The notes under the pieces: model-generated | The model's database searches: none | Seen by the model: the letters and a program-made list of their open reading frames with translations, nothing else | Told to the model about the DNA's origin: nothing | Shown: positions 36,951-46,023 of the stretch, piece by piece | Numbering within the stretch: position 1 is the stretch's first letter | How the letters are laid out: each line of letters begins with the position of its first letter | Assembly (NCBI RefSeq): GCF_002014765.1 | Contig: NZ_MUYT01000001.1 | Coordinates: 62,001 to 126,000, forward strand | Direction of reading: 5' to 3' | DNA length: 64,000 nucleotides | Origin: Lwoffella lincolnii | GTDB taxonomy: Bacteria; Pseudomonadota; Gammaproteobacteria; Pseudomonadales; Moraxellaceae | Made by a program: the position numbers and the translations under genes

Positions 36951-36978
36951 TTGACAGACAGCAAAAGGGTGCTATAAT
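36951..36978 (+). promoter_or_regulatory. Promoter of tRNA-Leu
   Basis: TTGACA (36951-36956) and TATAAT (36973-36978) are both consensus boxes, with a 16-base spacer, about 35 bases upstream of the tRNA. Confidence 0.9.
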
Positions 36979-37013
36979 ATGCACCCTATACAGCAATCGC
37001 TGATATCCTACAT

Positions 37014-37100
37014 GCCAGTGTGGTGAAATTGGTAGACACGACGGATTCAAAATCCGTTGCCCTTAAAAGCGTGTCGGTTCGAGTCCGACCACTGGTACCA
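37014..37100 (+). tRNA. tRNA-Leu (anticodon CAA)
   Basis: An 87-base tRNA with a class II long variable arm. The acceptor stem gccagtg pairs with cactggt, the anticodon loop ttcaaaa gives CAA (reads UUG), the T arm is gtcgg ttcgagt ccgac, and CCA is encoded. It is the likely integration site of the adjacent prophage, whose integrase begins 160 bases downstream. No second copy of the tRNA 3' end was seen in the window. Confidence 0.95.
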
Positions 37101-37135
37101 TATGACAGTCTGTAGACCTTCTACAGAAGTCTATA

Positions 37136-37167
37136 AAAGCCCAAACTATCAATATTTGGGTTTTTTT
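37136..37167 (+). terminator. Terminator downstream of tRNA-Leu
   Basis: A hairpin of gcccaaa with tttgggt is followed by a run of T, about 40 bases after the tRNA. It would release the tRNA precursor. Confidence 0.7.
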
Positions 37168-37259
37168 AATGTCTGTAGCAGTACGCCTTAATCTGTTGCA
37201 ATCTGTGTTTTTTAGCAGTAATTTTTTAAATTTACTGTTTTTGCTCAAAAATTACTGTT

Positions 37260-38436
37260 ATGACTCGTCAAACCGTTGCCCTAACTGCCACGCAAGTGGA
37301 GCGTGCTAAGCCTAAAGACAAGCCCTATCGTCTGTATGACGGTGGTGGGTTGGTGCTTAACGTTGCCAAGTCTGGCACAAAGACTTGGTATCTACAATAC
37401 TCACACCCTTACACAAAAAAACGAGACATGTTTAAGTTGGGCAGATACCCATCTATGTCTTTGTCAGATGCTCGCAAAAAAGCGATTTACTGCAAGATGG
37501 TATTGACCCCAAACAAGCCAAAACGGATGCAGATAAACTAAAATCTGATGAATATGCCAACAATTTTAAATCTGTCTTTGACCAATGGCTAGAGTCAAAG
37601 GACTATAGCCCTGCAACATGGCAAAAAATGCAGACATACAGCAAAGAGATTTTGGCGGTTATTGGTGATAAACCTGTCAGCCAAATAACCACTGCCGACT
37701 AAAACCTGTTGAAAGGGCAGGGCAGTTTACCAAACTACAAAAAATGCGAACAATGATTGGTCAAGTGATGACTTATGCCATCGCCACAGGTAGGGCAGAT
37801 AACAACCCTGCTCTGTATTTGCGTGGGGTATTTAAGTCAGGAAAAGTCAGGCATAACCCTGCTGTTTTGGACGAAAAAAGACTTACTGAGCTGGTGCAAG
37901 GCATTGATGGCTATCATGGTAGATTTACCACTCGTTTGGCGTTGATGTTTGCCCTGTTGACCTTTGCTCGCCCTGGCGAAGTCAGGCATATGCTGTGGCA
38001 AGATGTGGATATTGACAATGGCTTATGGGCATACACTCCAAACAAAACTGCGAAATCCACTGAAGTGCAGATATTTTCTCCTTTATCATCACAAGCCATC
38101 AATATTTTGCGACAGGCCAAAGAGTATCATCATGCGGATTTGGTGTTTCCATCAGCGGTTAGCAATATCAGACCGCTGTCTGAAAATACGCTCAATCAAG
38201 CATTAAGGCGGATTGGCTTTGACAGTGGCGAACAGACCAGCCATGGGTTTAGGGCGATTGCTCGCACACTGCTAGAAGAGCGGTTTGGCTATGATTATCG
38301 TATGATTGAGATGCAATTGGGGCATCAGGTGAGAGACGCTAATGGCAGAGCATACAATCGGGTGCAGTGGGTGGATAAAAGACGTGAGATGATGCAGAGA
38401 TGGGCAGATTACCTATATGAGTTAAAAGAGCGGTAA
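37260..38436 (+). pseudogene. Tyrosine-family prophage integrase, frameshifted
   Basis: A P4-type integrase. The N-terminal arm domain (VALTATQVERAKPKDKPYRL, then GGGLVLNVAKSGTKTWYLQY) is in one frame to about 37480. A single missing base near 37482 moves the rest (DGIDPKQAKTDADKL) into another frame, and a second lesion near 37700 removes part of the middle. The catalytic domain from 37744 is intact with Arg (ARPGEVRH), HGFR, LGHQ and the Tyr nucleophile region (AYNR). The gene lies just after tRNA-Leu, so it is the element's own recombinase, but as it stands no full-length protein would be made. The 230-residue C-terminal piece alone lacks the arm-binding part. Confidence 0.85.
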
Positions 38437-38442
38437 AACCGC

Positions 38443-38631
38443 TCATGCTTGGGTGTAATTTTGCTCTATCCATTCATCAACATCACTTTCTTTCCATGCG
38501 GTAACTTTGCCATGTTTGTAGGGTTTTGGGAACTGCTCTTTTTTTAGCTTTTCCCAAATTGTGGATTTGTCCAAGGCGGTCTTTTTTGCCACGTCTGCTA
38601 TGCGTAGCATGCTTGTAGGTTTTGCTTTCAT
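38443..38631 (-). CDS. AlpA-family phage transcriptional regulator
   Basis: A 62-residue helix-turn-helix protein of the AlpA/excisionase-like type (MLRIADVAKKTALDKSTIWEKL and KHGKVTAWKESDVDEWIEQ). AlpA proteins act as activators of excision or as excisionase-like factors. The frame is open upstream to 38829, but ATG 38631 has a strong aaggag ribosome-binding site and its start overlaps the helicase stop by four bases. It is the last gene of the leftward early operon, facing the integrase. Confidence 0.8.
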   Translation of the reverse strand: MKAKPTSMLRIADVAKKTALDKSTIWEKLKKEQFPKPYKHGKVTAWKESDVDEWIEQNYTQA

Positions 38632-40010
38632 GGCTTTTGTCTCCTTTTCATTGCTTCTAGCAGTAGGTCTTGTATGTCTCGTTTTGATGTGCGGCGTTCG
38701 ATGACCAGCTCGTCCACCGTGTCTTTGGCAATTAGGTGGTAGATATAGACAGGGCGTTTGTGTCCTGCTTGGGCTTGGCGAGTGGGTCCGATGCGTTCGA
38801 CAATCTGCTGATACTCTTCTAAGTTCCACCAGTGTCCGAATACGGCTAAGATGTTGCCGCCGTCTTGTAAATTAAGCCCGTGTCCTGCACTGGCAGGGTG
38901 GGCGAACAAGACAGGGATTTTGCCAGCGTTCCAGTCTTTGATGGTCTGTGGGTCATCATCTAGCGGTTTGCCTTGTTTAAAGGCTCTTTGTAGTCGCTCT
39001 AGGTCAGACTTAAAGTGGTAGGCGACCAGCACAGGCATGTCGCCTGCTTCTTCGATAATGGATTCCAAGGCTTGTAGCTTTACGTCATGTATCTGTTCAA
39101 AGCCGTTATCGGTGTACACCGCTCCGTTAGCCAGTTGTAGGCATTTGATGGTTTTGGCAGCGGCGTTCATGGCTTCTACTTCGGTTTGCCCAATTTCAAA
39201 AAACATCTCTTTTTCCATTTTTTCGTATAGTTTGCGGGCGTTGCTCGGCATGTCCAGATACACGTCCACGATGACAGGCTTGGCAATGTCAAAATAATCT
39301 TGAGCGTCTAGGGTTAGGCAGATGTCGTTAAGCCGTGCATGGATTTGTTCTTGGGCAAAGTCGTGTGGTTCAAGGCGTACCGCAAAGCGTTGGTTACCCA
39401 TTTGTATGGCTTTAAACCAGCGGTTTTTGAACGCTGTAAACGAGCGTCCAAGGCGTTGCCCGCCGTCCAAAAACCAAAGCTGTCCCCACAGGTCAATCAG
39501 CCCGTTTGGGCTTGGGGTGCCAGTCAGTTCAATAAAGCGGTCAACATGGCTATGGGCGATTTTGGCTAAGGCTCTGGCTCGTTTGCTACCGCCACGGCTG
39601 CGGTAGGATTTTAAGCGGGTGGACTAGTCAGCGATGACGGTGTTAAACCGCCAGTTGTCGCCCAGCTTTGCTACCAGCCACGGTAGGTTTTCATAGTTCA
39701 TGGTGTACACGTTGGCATCAGCGTGCAGGGCTTCGGTGCGTTGTTTGTCGCTGCCGATAATCGCTGACACTTCGATGTCTGATAGATGCTGCCATTTGTC
39801 TGCTTCGTCCACCCAAGTGCTGGCGGCGACTCGCTTGGGGGCGAGTACCAGCACGGGCTCTGGCTCAATAAGCTGTAGCATGTCGATGGCGGTCAGACAA
39901 GACACGGTCTTGCCCATGCCCATGGACGCCCACAGGGCGTTGCGGGGCGTGGTTAACAGATGCTCAATGGCGGTCTGTTGGTAAGGGCGTGGGGTAAATG
40001 GTTTACGCAT
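38628..40010 (-). pseudogene. Phage SNF2/DEAD-type helicase, interrupted by one in-frame stop
   Basis: A 460-codon superfamily 2 helicase reading continuously from ATG 40010 to TGA 38628-38630, except for one TAG (39624-39626, codon 129). Motif I is ASMGMGKT and motif II should be ADES (IAD-stop-ST), so the stop replaces the catalytic Glu of motif II. Downstream STRLKSYRSRGGSKRARAL, LTGTPSPNGLIDLWGQL and the C-terminal helicase motifs (HPASAGHGLNLQDGG, QQIVERIGPTRQAQAG) are intact. A one-base change from GAG explains it. Product would be a 128-residue fragment. It lies between AlpA and a small hypothetical gene in the early operon. Confidence 0.85.
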
Positions 40011-40275
40011 TGTTTAAACCTAAAAGAGTGTCTAGTGCTTCTATTATCTGTCCGCCATTCTCAGATACTTCTATCTCTATATGACTATTTGCTGTACCGT
40101 CATAGCTTCTTTTTGCGTACACATGTGTAACGGCATCATCGTCTACAGTGATGCTGTAAACCGTTCTTTTATAAGCCCTAGGCTCATGAAAAGAAGCTCT
40201 TCTCACAACCAATTTGCCAAAGTCGCCCTGTAGCTCTCGACTTTTTCTAAGTGTATTAACTGTTCTCATTTTCAA
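40003..40275 (-). CDS. Small phage protein of unknown function
   Basis: A 90-residue cytoplasmic protein, starting MKMRTVNTLRKSRELQGDFG and containing RTVYSITVDDDAVTHVYAKRSYDG. No family was recognised. Its stop overlaps the helicase start by eight bases and its start overlaps the VRR-NUC stop by four, so it is translated within the early operon. Confidence 0.6.
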   Translation of the reverse strand: MKMRTVNTLRKSRELQGDFGKLVVRRASFHEPRAYKRTVYSITVDDDAVTHVYAKRSYDGTANSHIEIEVSENGGQIIEALDTLLGLNNA

Positions 40276-40562
40276 CTCTCACTGTCATTTAATTTAGCAA
40301 TCAAACAATCCACGTCCGCACGGCTAGCCACCACCGTTACCCATTGTCCGTGTTGTCGCATTCGCTCGTGTTCTCGTTGTTGTCCTGCCCTTGGCTTTTG
40401 CTTGGGAGCTTTGACTTCCACCCAAAGGGTCATGTGTGGCAACATCAAGATGCGGTCTGGGCAGTGGTTGTGTCCGACCCATTGGCATTTACGCACCAAT
40501 GCCCCTATCTCTTTGGCTCGCTTGATAAGATATTTTTCGATGTCCTTTTCAACCGTCATCAT
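40272..40562 (-). CDS. VRR-NUC domain phage nuclease
   Basis: A roughly 96-residue nuclease of the VRR-NUC family, a PD-(D/E)XK fold. GHNHCPDRILMLPHMTLWVEVKAPKQKPRAGQQREHERMRQHG contains the active-site pattern: Asp (PDR), Glu-x-Lys (EVK) and a conserved Gln (GQQ). Such stand-alone phage versions are predicted to act on branched or nicked DNA during replication. ATG 40562 overlaps the polymerase stop, a translational coupling. Confidence 0.85.
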   Translation of the reverse strand: MMTVEKDIEKYLIKRAKEIGALVRKCQWVGHNHCPDRILMLPHMTLWVEVKAPKQKPRAGQQREHERMRQHGQWVTVVASRADVDCLIAKLNDSES

Positions 40563-42610
40563 CAATCTTTCCTATATCGATATGCTTCAAACCCACCTGC
40601 CGCCAGTGGTAAGCCGTCTGCCCATGGTGGGTTGGTGGCAAGCAGTGAGCTTAGATGCTTGGGGTTAAAGTCGTCCGTGTCTGGGGCTTCACAGATGACT
40701 TCATCGTGTACGGTGAGTACGATGTCATAGCCTGCCTGTTCAAGGGCGTGCATGTTGTACGCTAGGATGTCACGGGCAAGGGCTTGGCAGATGTTCTCAA
40801 ACAGTTTGCCGCCATAGGTGTCCAGATATTCCCATTTTCGGCTGTATTGATTTACGCCTTGGTAAACAATCTTGCCGTCCTTAAGCCCAATATTGGGATA
40901 GCACAGATAGCGACCACTGGGCAGACGGATGCGTAACCACTTGCCGTCACGTCGCACTACCAGTTTGCGAGCGTGAAAGGTTTGGCTTGGGTTGGTTATG
41001 GCAGAAGTAACCACCGCTTCTAGCTCTTTCCACAGACTGCTGATGTTTGGGTGGGCTTCTCGCCACATGACCTTAAAGCTGTCACAGGTGAGCCATGTCT
41101 TTTTTGCCAGTTCGATGGTTTGTCCTTGCTCCTGTATAAAGGTCATTGTGCTTAGGGCTTTTTCTTTGACGTGTTGGGGCAGGGCACCCCATGCGTCGTC
41201 AGCCATTTGTGTTAAGTCAATGCCATACGCCAGTGCCATGTTTTTAAACGCTCCCACGCCACCAGCGTACCCCAATGCCAGCTCTTGCACTTTGCCGATT
41301 TGACGCTGTTCTTTGGTCACCGCTGTGGGCGAGATGCCAAACTACTTGGCGTAAGCAAGTTTGTACAAGTCATGCCCTTGTCCGCTGTCAAAGGCTCTAA
41401 AGGCATCTAACTTCCACGTTTCGTCCGCCAGCCATGCTTGTACTCGCCCTTCGATGTTGGATAGGTCGCTGACCACCAGTTTTTTACCGTTTGGGGCGAT
41501 GATGCAACCACGGATGGCAGAGCTGGTCAGCTCCATAAGGTTGTCGGTCGGTAGCTTAGCTCCGCCAAGCTTTAAGGCGGTGATGCCATCGTCTATGTCG
41601 CTTTGCTTTAGGCTTGGTTGGGGTAGGTTTTGGGGTTGAAAGGTACGCCCTGCCTAACGCCCTGTACGTGCTGCCCCTGCAAACTATAACGTCCCCCTAA
41701 GTCTACCGTCATCGTTGACTGACCGCTGTAGGGCTTGGTACTTGCTGGTGCTGGTGGTGCTGGCTTGCAGACGGATGCGTAACAGCTCTTTGACAGGCTT
41801 TGGTACGCTGTCATCGGCTAGGCGTTTTTCTAAGGTGCTTTTTTGCAAATCAGGCAGCGTGATGCCGTATTCTTGTAAGAGATGCTCGAGCATCGCATCT
41901 CGCTGGGTTGCAGACTGTACGTCATCGTTGGTCTTGTCTTGTGTGACCTTGGCAAGGCGTTTTTTCTCTGCTTTGATGGTTGTCATTGCTGAGTTGACCA
42001 GCTCCATGTCAACGGCAAAGTCACGGTCGTTGATGCGTTGGTTAAGTAGCCAGTGACGTTGTTCGGTTTTCATGTTCCAGCTTGGCATGGCGTTGTCGAT
42101 GGCTCGCATGGCTTCTACGTCTAGCCGTGCATATTCGACAAACTTTGCCCAGTCTTCAGGGTGGGTGTCGGTAGTGGCTCGCTCAAGCTTGCGGTGTTTG
42201 CCTTGCGGTTTGCAAAATTGCAACACCAGTCGTCTGCCGTCTTTGTCTTTGGAGTGTTCTGCTTTGACTCCGACAATGTCGCACAGGTCACTAAGCAAGC
42301 CGACCAGCCCATGGCAATAGGCGGTAATCATGGTGTCTCGCCATTTGTCTACAGGGGTGACAAAGCCGTTGTACTTAAGCACGTTGCGGTCAAACATGGC
42401 GTTATGTGCGACAAGGGTGTCGGCCTCTGCTAATAGCTGTTCAACAATCAGTGAGTAGTTTTTTTGCCCTGTTAAGTCCAACACTTGAGCAGGCTTATCA
42501 TCAACGGCATAGGCAAATAGTAAAATCTCGGCATCTTGGGCATAGCGGTAAGTGCCGTGCTTGATGGGCGTTTTGCTGTAGGTCTCTAAGTCTAAATAAA
42601 GCGTGGGCAT
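40562..42610 (-). pseudogene. Phage family A DNA polymerase, three in-frame amber codons
   Basis: A 682-codon DNA polymerase I-like gene in one unbroken frame but for three TAG codons: 41684-41686 (codon 309), 41654-41656 (codon 319) and 41342-41344 (codon 423). The N-terminus has the 3'-5' exonuclease motif LYLDLETYS. Motif A is SDLSNIEGRVQAW, motif B is in RQIGKVQELALGYAGG and motif C is TVHDEVICE. The stops fall within the usual TLQF, GRWAG and AKxFGI positions, where homologues have Gln, Trp and a small residue. ATG 42610 (with aaagga upstream) fits the family start. As read, no active polymerase would be produced. Confidence 0.85.
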
Positions 42611-42728
42611 GGTTGGTTGTCCTTTAGGCTGGTTTTGATAAGCCAACCGTTGCGGTTGGTATGGCTGATTGGCTTATCAAAACGGATTGGTTACGCCAAT
42701 CACTCGCTTGCACAGGCAAGATAAGGGG

Positions 42729-43265
42729 TTAAACAAACTCTTCGGCTTCTGCCCCTTCGCTGATGTCGTCAAAGTCATCTTCGCTGGCAACGCCACCCCC
42801 TGCAAAGGCATCACCGTTAGCATAAAACTGCACGCCTTTTAGGCTGGCGTTGATGCGTTTGCCCCATTGGTTGTCTTGTGCCCAAATCTCGACAATGGCG
42901 TTGACGTAACAGCCTGCGTACACCACGCCATCAGCTTCGGTCAAGGGGCTGCGGTCTTTGTTGAATACGGTGGGACGTTGACGGTTGGTGGCAGACAGTG
43001 CCATGTTGCCTTCAAAGCCTTCGTACTCGGCTTTGGCATCGCCGTCGATAAAACAGATTTTGTTGCCTGACTTCAGCTGTTTGACGATGCTGTCGGCTTT
43101 TATGCCCCATTTGGCTTTTGCCACTTCGTTGATGGCGTTGTCGATGGCTTTGGCGTTGGCACTGCCTTTTTCGATAATGAGCTGAGCCCCAAAGTTGTCA
43201 AACTGCTCTGATGGGCGAAAGATGTTGGGGAATGCCAAACGGACGTTTTTAAGGGTAAGTTTCAT
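42729..43265 (-). CDS. DUF2815-family phage protein (likely single-stranded DNA-binding)
   Basis: A 178-residue protein matching DUF2815 (MKLTLKNVRLAFPNIFRPS at the start, GWKI-type AKWGIKADSIVKQL, NAIVEIWAQDNQWGKRINASLKGVQF in the core and an acidic tail DDFDDISEGAEAEEF). It commonly sits beside family A polymerase in phage replication modules and is thought to be an OB-fold, single-strand-binding-like protein. ATG 43265 with ribosome-binding site aggag was chosen over the upstream in-frame option. Confidence 0.82.
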   Translation of the reverse strand: MKLTLKNVRLAFPNIFRPSEQFDNFGAQLIIEKGSANAKAIDNAINEVAKAKWGIKADSIVKQLKSGNKICFIDGDAKAEYEGFEGNMALSATNRQRPTVFNKDRSPLTEADGVVYAGCYVNAIVEIWAQDNQWGKRINASLKGVQFYANGDAFAGGGVASEDDFDDISEGAEAEEFV

Positions 43266-43287
43266 GGTGTTAGCTCCTGTGCTTAGG

Positions 43288-44550
43288 TCATGCTTGGGTG
43301 ATGTCGTCGAACTCGTCGGCGACGTTGAAGTTAAGGGCTGGATGTTTGTCCGACTTGGGGGCAATGCTGGGTTTGCCCTCAGGTTTTACAATGATGTCTT
43401 GTAGTTTGCCCCATTGGATGTCGCCTAGGGTGCCTGCTTTGTGCAGTTTTTCGGCGGTGGTGGGGCTGATGAGTTTTTTGTCATACATGTCATCGACTTT
43501 TAGCCGCATGGTTTTTAGTGTCTCTTCGGCGGCGGTGTCATCTGTCCATTTGCGAGCCCCTGCCCGACCTTCGACCAGCTTGTAGCCTGCCACAGGGTTG
43601 CCGTTAAGCAGGTGGTCGTACACGGCAGTTTCAACGCTTTTGCACCAGTCTTGTATCAGCTTGATGCGGCTGTACATGACGGCTAAGGTGTCACTGTCAT
43701 ACTTGGCATCGCTGACGCAAAGCGGTGCGTCTAGGCTGGCAAACTCATCGCTGACGCTCTGATGGACAAACTCGGCATAGGGCTTACACTCGGTTTTGGC
43801 TTTGCAGTATTTGCAAGCGTCTTGGCTTGGGGCAAACAGCCCTGTCAAGTCGCTGTCCACGTCTAGGGTGTGGATAAGCTTGGCGGTGTGGCTGACGCTC
43901 TTGCCCCATGCTTTTAGCTTGTCAGTACGGATGCTCCATTCGCTGACATGGTTGAGCCGTGGCTGGCAGACGATAAGGCGGACTTGTTGAAAGTCGCCAA
44001 GCATCTGATACTGTAGCACCGCCGCCAAGCCGTACAGCATCAGCTGTGGGTTGTTGTCGGCATCGATGCGGTTGCCTTGACCGTATTTAAGGTCAATGAC
44101 AATCAGCTCGTCATCGGCAACGATGACCACATCGGCAGTGCCATAAGCGTCCGCTTCGCCTGTGATGGGGGTGAGCGGTAGGCGTTGCTCGATGTCCAAA
44201 ACGCCACCCGTGCTTTGCTGTACGCTTTGGACAGTGTCGATGTATTCTTGAACATAGCTTGTCATCAGGAGGGGGGTGATTTCAAAGTGATATTTATACG
44301 CTCCGATGGGTTCGCCTGCACTTTTAAGCAAACTGCATTCGCCTTTTTCGGTCACTAAGATGCCACCGCCATTGTAATCAGCGGCAGGCTGGCGTTGCTG
44401 TAGGCAAATCTCTGCTAAAAAATGGGCGGTAGTGCCTTCGGCAGCGTATTCATTGCTGTCGTTGGGTTTGTCCGCTTCCATTAAGCTGGACGCTGGGCAA
44501 GTAAGCCAGCGGTGGGCGGATGACGGAGATAGTTTGGCGTGGGCGGTCAT
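43288..44550 (-). CDS. DUF2800-family phage nuclease (RecB-like PD-(D/E)XK)
   Basis: A 420-residue protein matching DUF2800. AKLSPSSAHRWLTCPASS and EGTTAHFLAEICL are the usual start, GTADVVIVADDELIVIDLKYGQG holds the Asp and Asp-x-Lys of the RecB-like nuclease core, and CKYCKAKTECKPYA is a Cys cluster probably holding an iron-sulfur centre. It is in the early operon, just after the hypothetical protein at 44550 with a one-base overlap (taatg). It is expected to process ends in phage recombination or replication. Confidence 0.85.
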   Translation of the reverse strand: MTAHAKLSPSSAHRWLTCPASSLMEADKPNDSNEYAAEGTTAHFLAEICLQQRQPAADYNGGGILVTEKGECSLLKSAGEPIGAYKYHFEITPLLMTSYVQEYIDTVQSVQQSTGGVLDIEQRLPLTPITGEADAYGTADVVIVADDELIVIDLKYGQGNRIDADNNPQLMLYGLAAVLQYQMLGDFQQVRLIVCQPRLNHVSEWSIRTDKLKAWGKSVSHTAKLIHTLDVDSDLTGLFAPSQDACKYCKAKTECKPYAEFVHQSVSDEFASLDAPLCVSDAKYDSDTLAVMYSRIKLIQDWCKSVETAVYDHLLNGNPVAGYKLVEGRAGARKWTDDTAAEETLKTMRLKVDDMYDKKLISPTTAEKLHKAGTLGDIQWGKLQDIIVKPEGKPSIAPKSDKHPALNFNVADEFDDITQA

Positions 44551-44993
44551 TATAGGGTCTCCATTTTGGCGATAAAGTCGGCATATTGGGCTGGCTCTAG
44601 CTCTTGGGCGTTTTTGATGCCCAGCTCGTTAAACAGGTCACCGACTTGGGCTTTTTTGCCTGCTCTTAAGGCATCCAACACCGCTGCTTTGACATCGTCA
44701 TAGACGTATGTTTTGTCTTCGCTGACAGGGGGATCGGCGGCGGTGTCAGTATTAGGCGGTGTATCAGCCGTCTGAGCGTCTGTGCTGTTGTCGGCTTGGG
44801 TGACAGGAGCGTCTGCCTTGTCGGTGGCTTGTGGCTCTTTTAGCGTTTGGGCAGTGGCTGCCGTAACGATGGCGTTAGGCTTTTGCTCGATGATGTCACA
44901 ATAGCGGTCAATACTGGCAGATAAGCCAATGATGGCTTGTGAGCTGTGTTTGATGGCGTCAGCGATGGCGGTGATGGCGGTTTCGATGCTCAT
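44550..44993 (-). CDS. Phage protein of unknown function, Ala/Thr-rich linker
   Basis: A 147-residue protein with three parts: an N-terminal helical segment (IETAITAIADAIKHSSQAIIGL), a long Ala/Thr/Asp-rich linker (about 50-95), and a C-terminal helical domain (YDDVKAAVLDALRAGKKAQV and LFNELGIKNAQELEPAQYADF) that recurs in phage replication clusters. Function unknown; it is read just before DUF2800. Confidence 0.6.
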   Translation of the reverse strand: MSIETAITAIADAIKHSSQAIIGLSASIDRYCDIIEQKPNAIVTAATAQTLKEPQATDKADAPVTQADNSTDAQTADTPPNTDTAADPPVSEDKTYVYDDVKAAVLDALRAGKKAQVGDLFNELGIKNAQELEPAQYADFIAKMETL

Positions 44994-45004
44994 GGGTTTT
45001 GCTC

Positions 45005-45412
45005 CTAGTGGATAAAGTTGTTGGATTTGGGGTTGATGGTTTGGTTAATCATGTTGCAGGCAAATTCACTTTGACCTGCGTACTGCTGTTGTAGGTCCTC
45101 TAGCTCGCCGATAAATCCTTGTAGTGCGTCTAGCAGTTCCTGTTTTTTATAGCTCTTGCCGTTGATGTCACGCATCCTGCTAAGCGTGTCTTCTAGAAAG
45201 TCTTATTCAGGCAGCTGGGCTTGGATGTCAATGAGTAGCCCTTGCACTTCGTCCATGGGCATTTGGCTTTTGTCGGTATAGGCTGCCAGCTTCTCGGTGA
45301 GAGCGGTCTCTAGGTTGGTGCTGGCAAGTGGGTCTAGCTCACCTTGGGCATGGTCAACGAGCTGCTCGGTGGTCATGGCTCTTAGGGTGCTAAGGGGGCA
45401 GATGTATGACAT
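45005..45412 (-). pseudogene. Phage early protein split by an in-frame TAA
   Basis: One frame runs from ATG 45412 (MSYICPLSTLRAMTTEQLVD) to a TAG at 45005-45007, interrupted by a TAA at 45203-45205 (codon 70). The sequence after the stop (DFLEDTLSRMRDINGKSYKK) continues as a helical, coding-like frame with normal codon use. Either it was one 134-residue protein and a Glu codon became TAA, or two short genes abut in the same frame. The ribosome-binding site for a separate second gene is poor, so a split gene is preferred. Function unknown. Confidence 0.5.
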
Positions 45413-45417
45413 GGCGG

Positions 45418-45606
45418 TCAGTCCTTGGTTGGTGTGTTGCGGAGGTTTGGGCTTTGCCAGTCGATTAACATCTGGTCGTTGGGGCTGATGTACTGCTTAA
45501 TCATTGCATCTTGGTTGGCGTACTCTGTATCGCACGCCTTAACACACCCCAACAAAAACAGAATCATCAAGCCATGGGCAATGATGATATGGGTTGTTTT
45601 TCTCAT
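45418..45606 (-). CDS. Small phage lipoprotein-like protein
   Basis: A 62-residue protein from ATG 45606. It begins MRKTTHIIIAHGLMILFLLGC, a signal with a possible lipobox FLLGC, and the mature part is short and acidic. ATG 45606 overlaps the stop of the upstream gene (atga). Function unknown; small early phage lipoproteins sometimes act in exclusion, but nothing in this sequence shows it. Confidence 0.5.
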   Translation of the reverse strand: MRKTTHIIIAHGLMILFLLGCVKACDTEYANQDAMIKQYISPNDQMLIDWQSPNLRNTPTKD

Positions 45607-45794
45607 GCGACCTCCCACCCTTTTAATTCATCAAAACGGTCTAAAAAACCTACACAAAAACTATGCTTGGGTTTTTTACTGATGGGGTCAAGCAGCATCA
45701 GCGTTTGACGTCTGTCTCTGACAGAGACTTGCACAATCTCACCAGTTGCTTGATTTTTTAGCTGTTGGCGTTGTTTGATGTCTGATGTTTTCAT
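45603..45794 (-). CDS. Small phage protein, unknown function
   Basis: A 63-residue basic protein from ATG 45794 with MKTSDIKQRQQLKNQATGEI and VSVRDRRQTLMLLDPISKK. It has a good ribosome-binding site (gggagg). First gene of the leftward early operon, directly downstream of the operator cluster at 45840-45925, so it would be expressed on induction. No family recognised. Confidence 0.5.
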   Translation of the reverse strand: MKTSDIKQRQQLKNQATGEIVQVSVRDRRQTLMLLDPISKKPKHSFCVGFLDRFDELKGWEVA

Positions 45795-45839
45795 ATTCCC
45801 TCCCCATGCGTCATACACACTTTGTGTTATTGATGGGGT

Positions 45840-45925
45840 TATGATATCTTGATTACGATACTAAGTTAACGTTAAAATGATATTTTATCGTGTATTTGAT
45901 AAAAATATCGTAAATATTATCCAAG
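45840..45925. promoter_or_regulatory. Operator region of the leftward early operon
   Basis: This AT-rich stretch holds three copies of the half-site tatcgt/acgata within about 70 bases. The same half-sites occur between the repressor gene and the cro-like gene at 47763-47861, so both are probably bound by the phage repressor. A promoter facing leftward is likely within it, but no single -10/-35 pair stands out. Confidence 0.5.
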
Positions 45926-45972
45926 ACACAAAAAACTCCGCATTTAGCAGGGTGTGGGTGTTGGTGAGGCGT

Positions 45973-45997
45973 AAAAAAACCGCCTTAGTGGGCGGTT
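45973..45997 (-). terminator. Terminator of the lysogenic transcript
   Basis: On the minus strand, aaccgcc pairs with ggcggtt and a T run follows. It lies just after the unknown 312-residue gene and separates the repressor transcript from the early operon. Confidence 0.85.
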
Positions 45998-46023
45998 GAG
46001 GGTGGGGCTTAGGCGGTGGGTAG

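Noticed and set aside
37744..38436. Intact integrase from ATG 37744
   Set aside because: It would lack the arm-binding and core-binding parts seen upstream in other frames, so it is a fragment of a broken gene.
40562..42610. Amber recoding (TAG read as an amino acid) in this prophage
   Set aside because: Polymerase stops would need to be Gln and Trp, the helicase stop Glu; other broken genes have TAA and TGA; and a split early gene ends in TAG. No suppressor tRNA is visible in the window. Nonsense decay is simpler.
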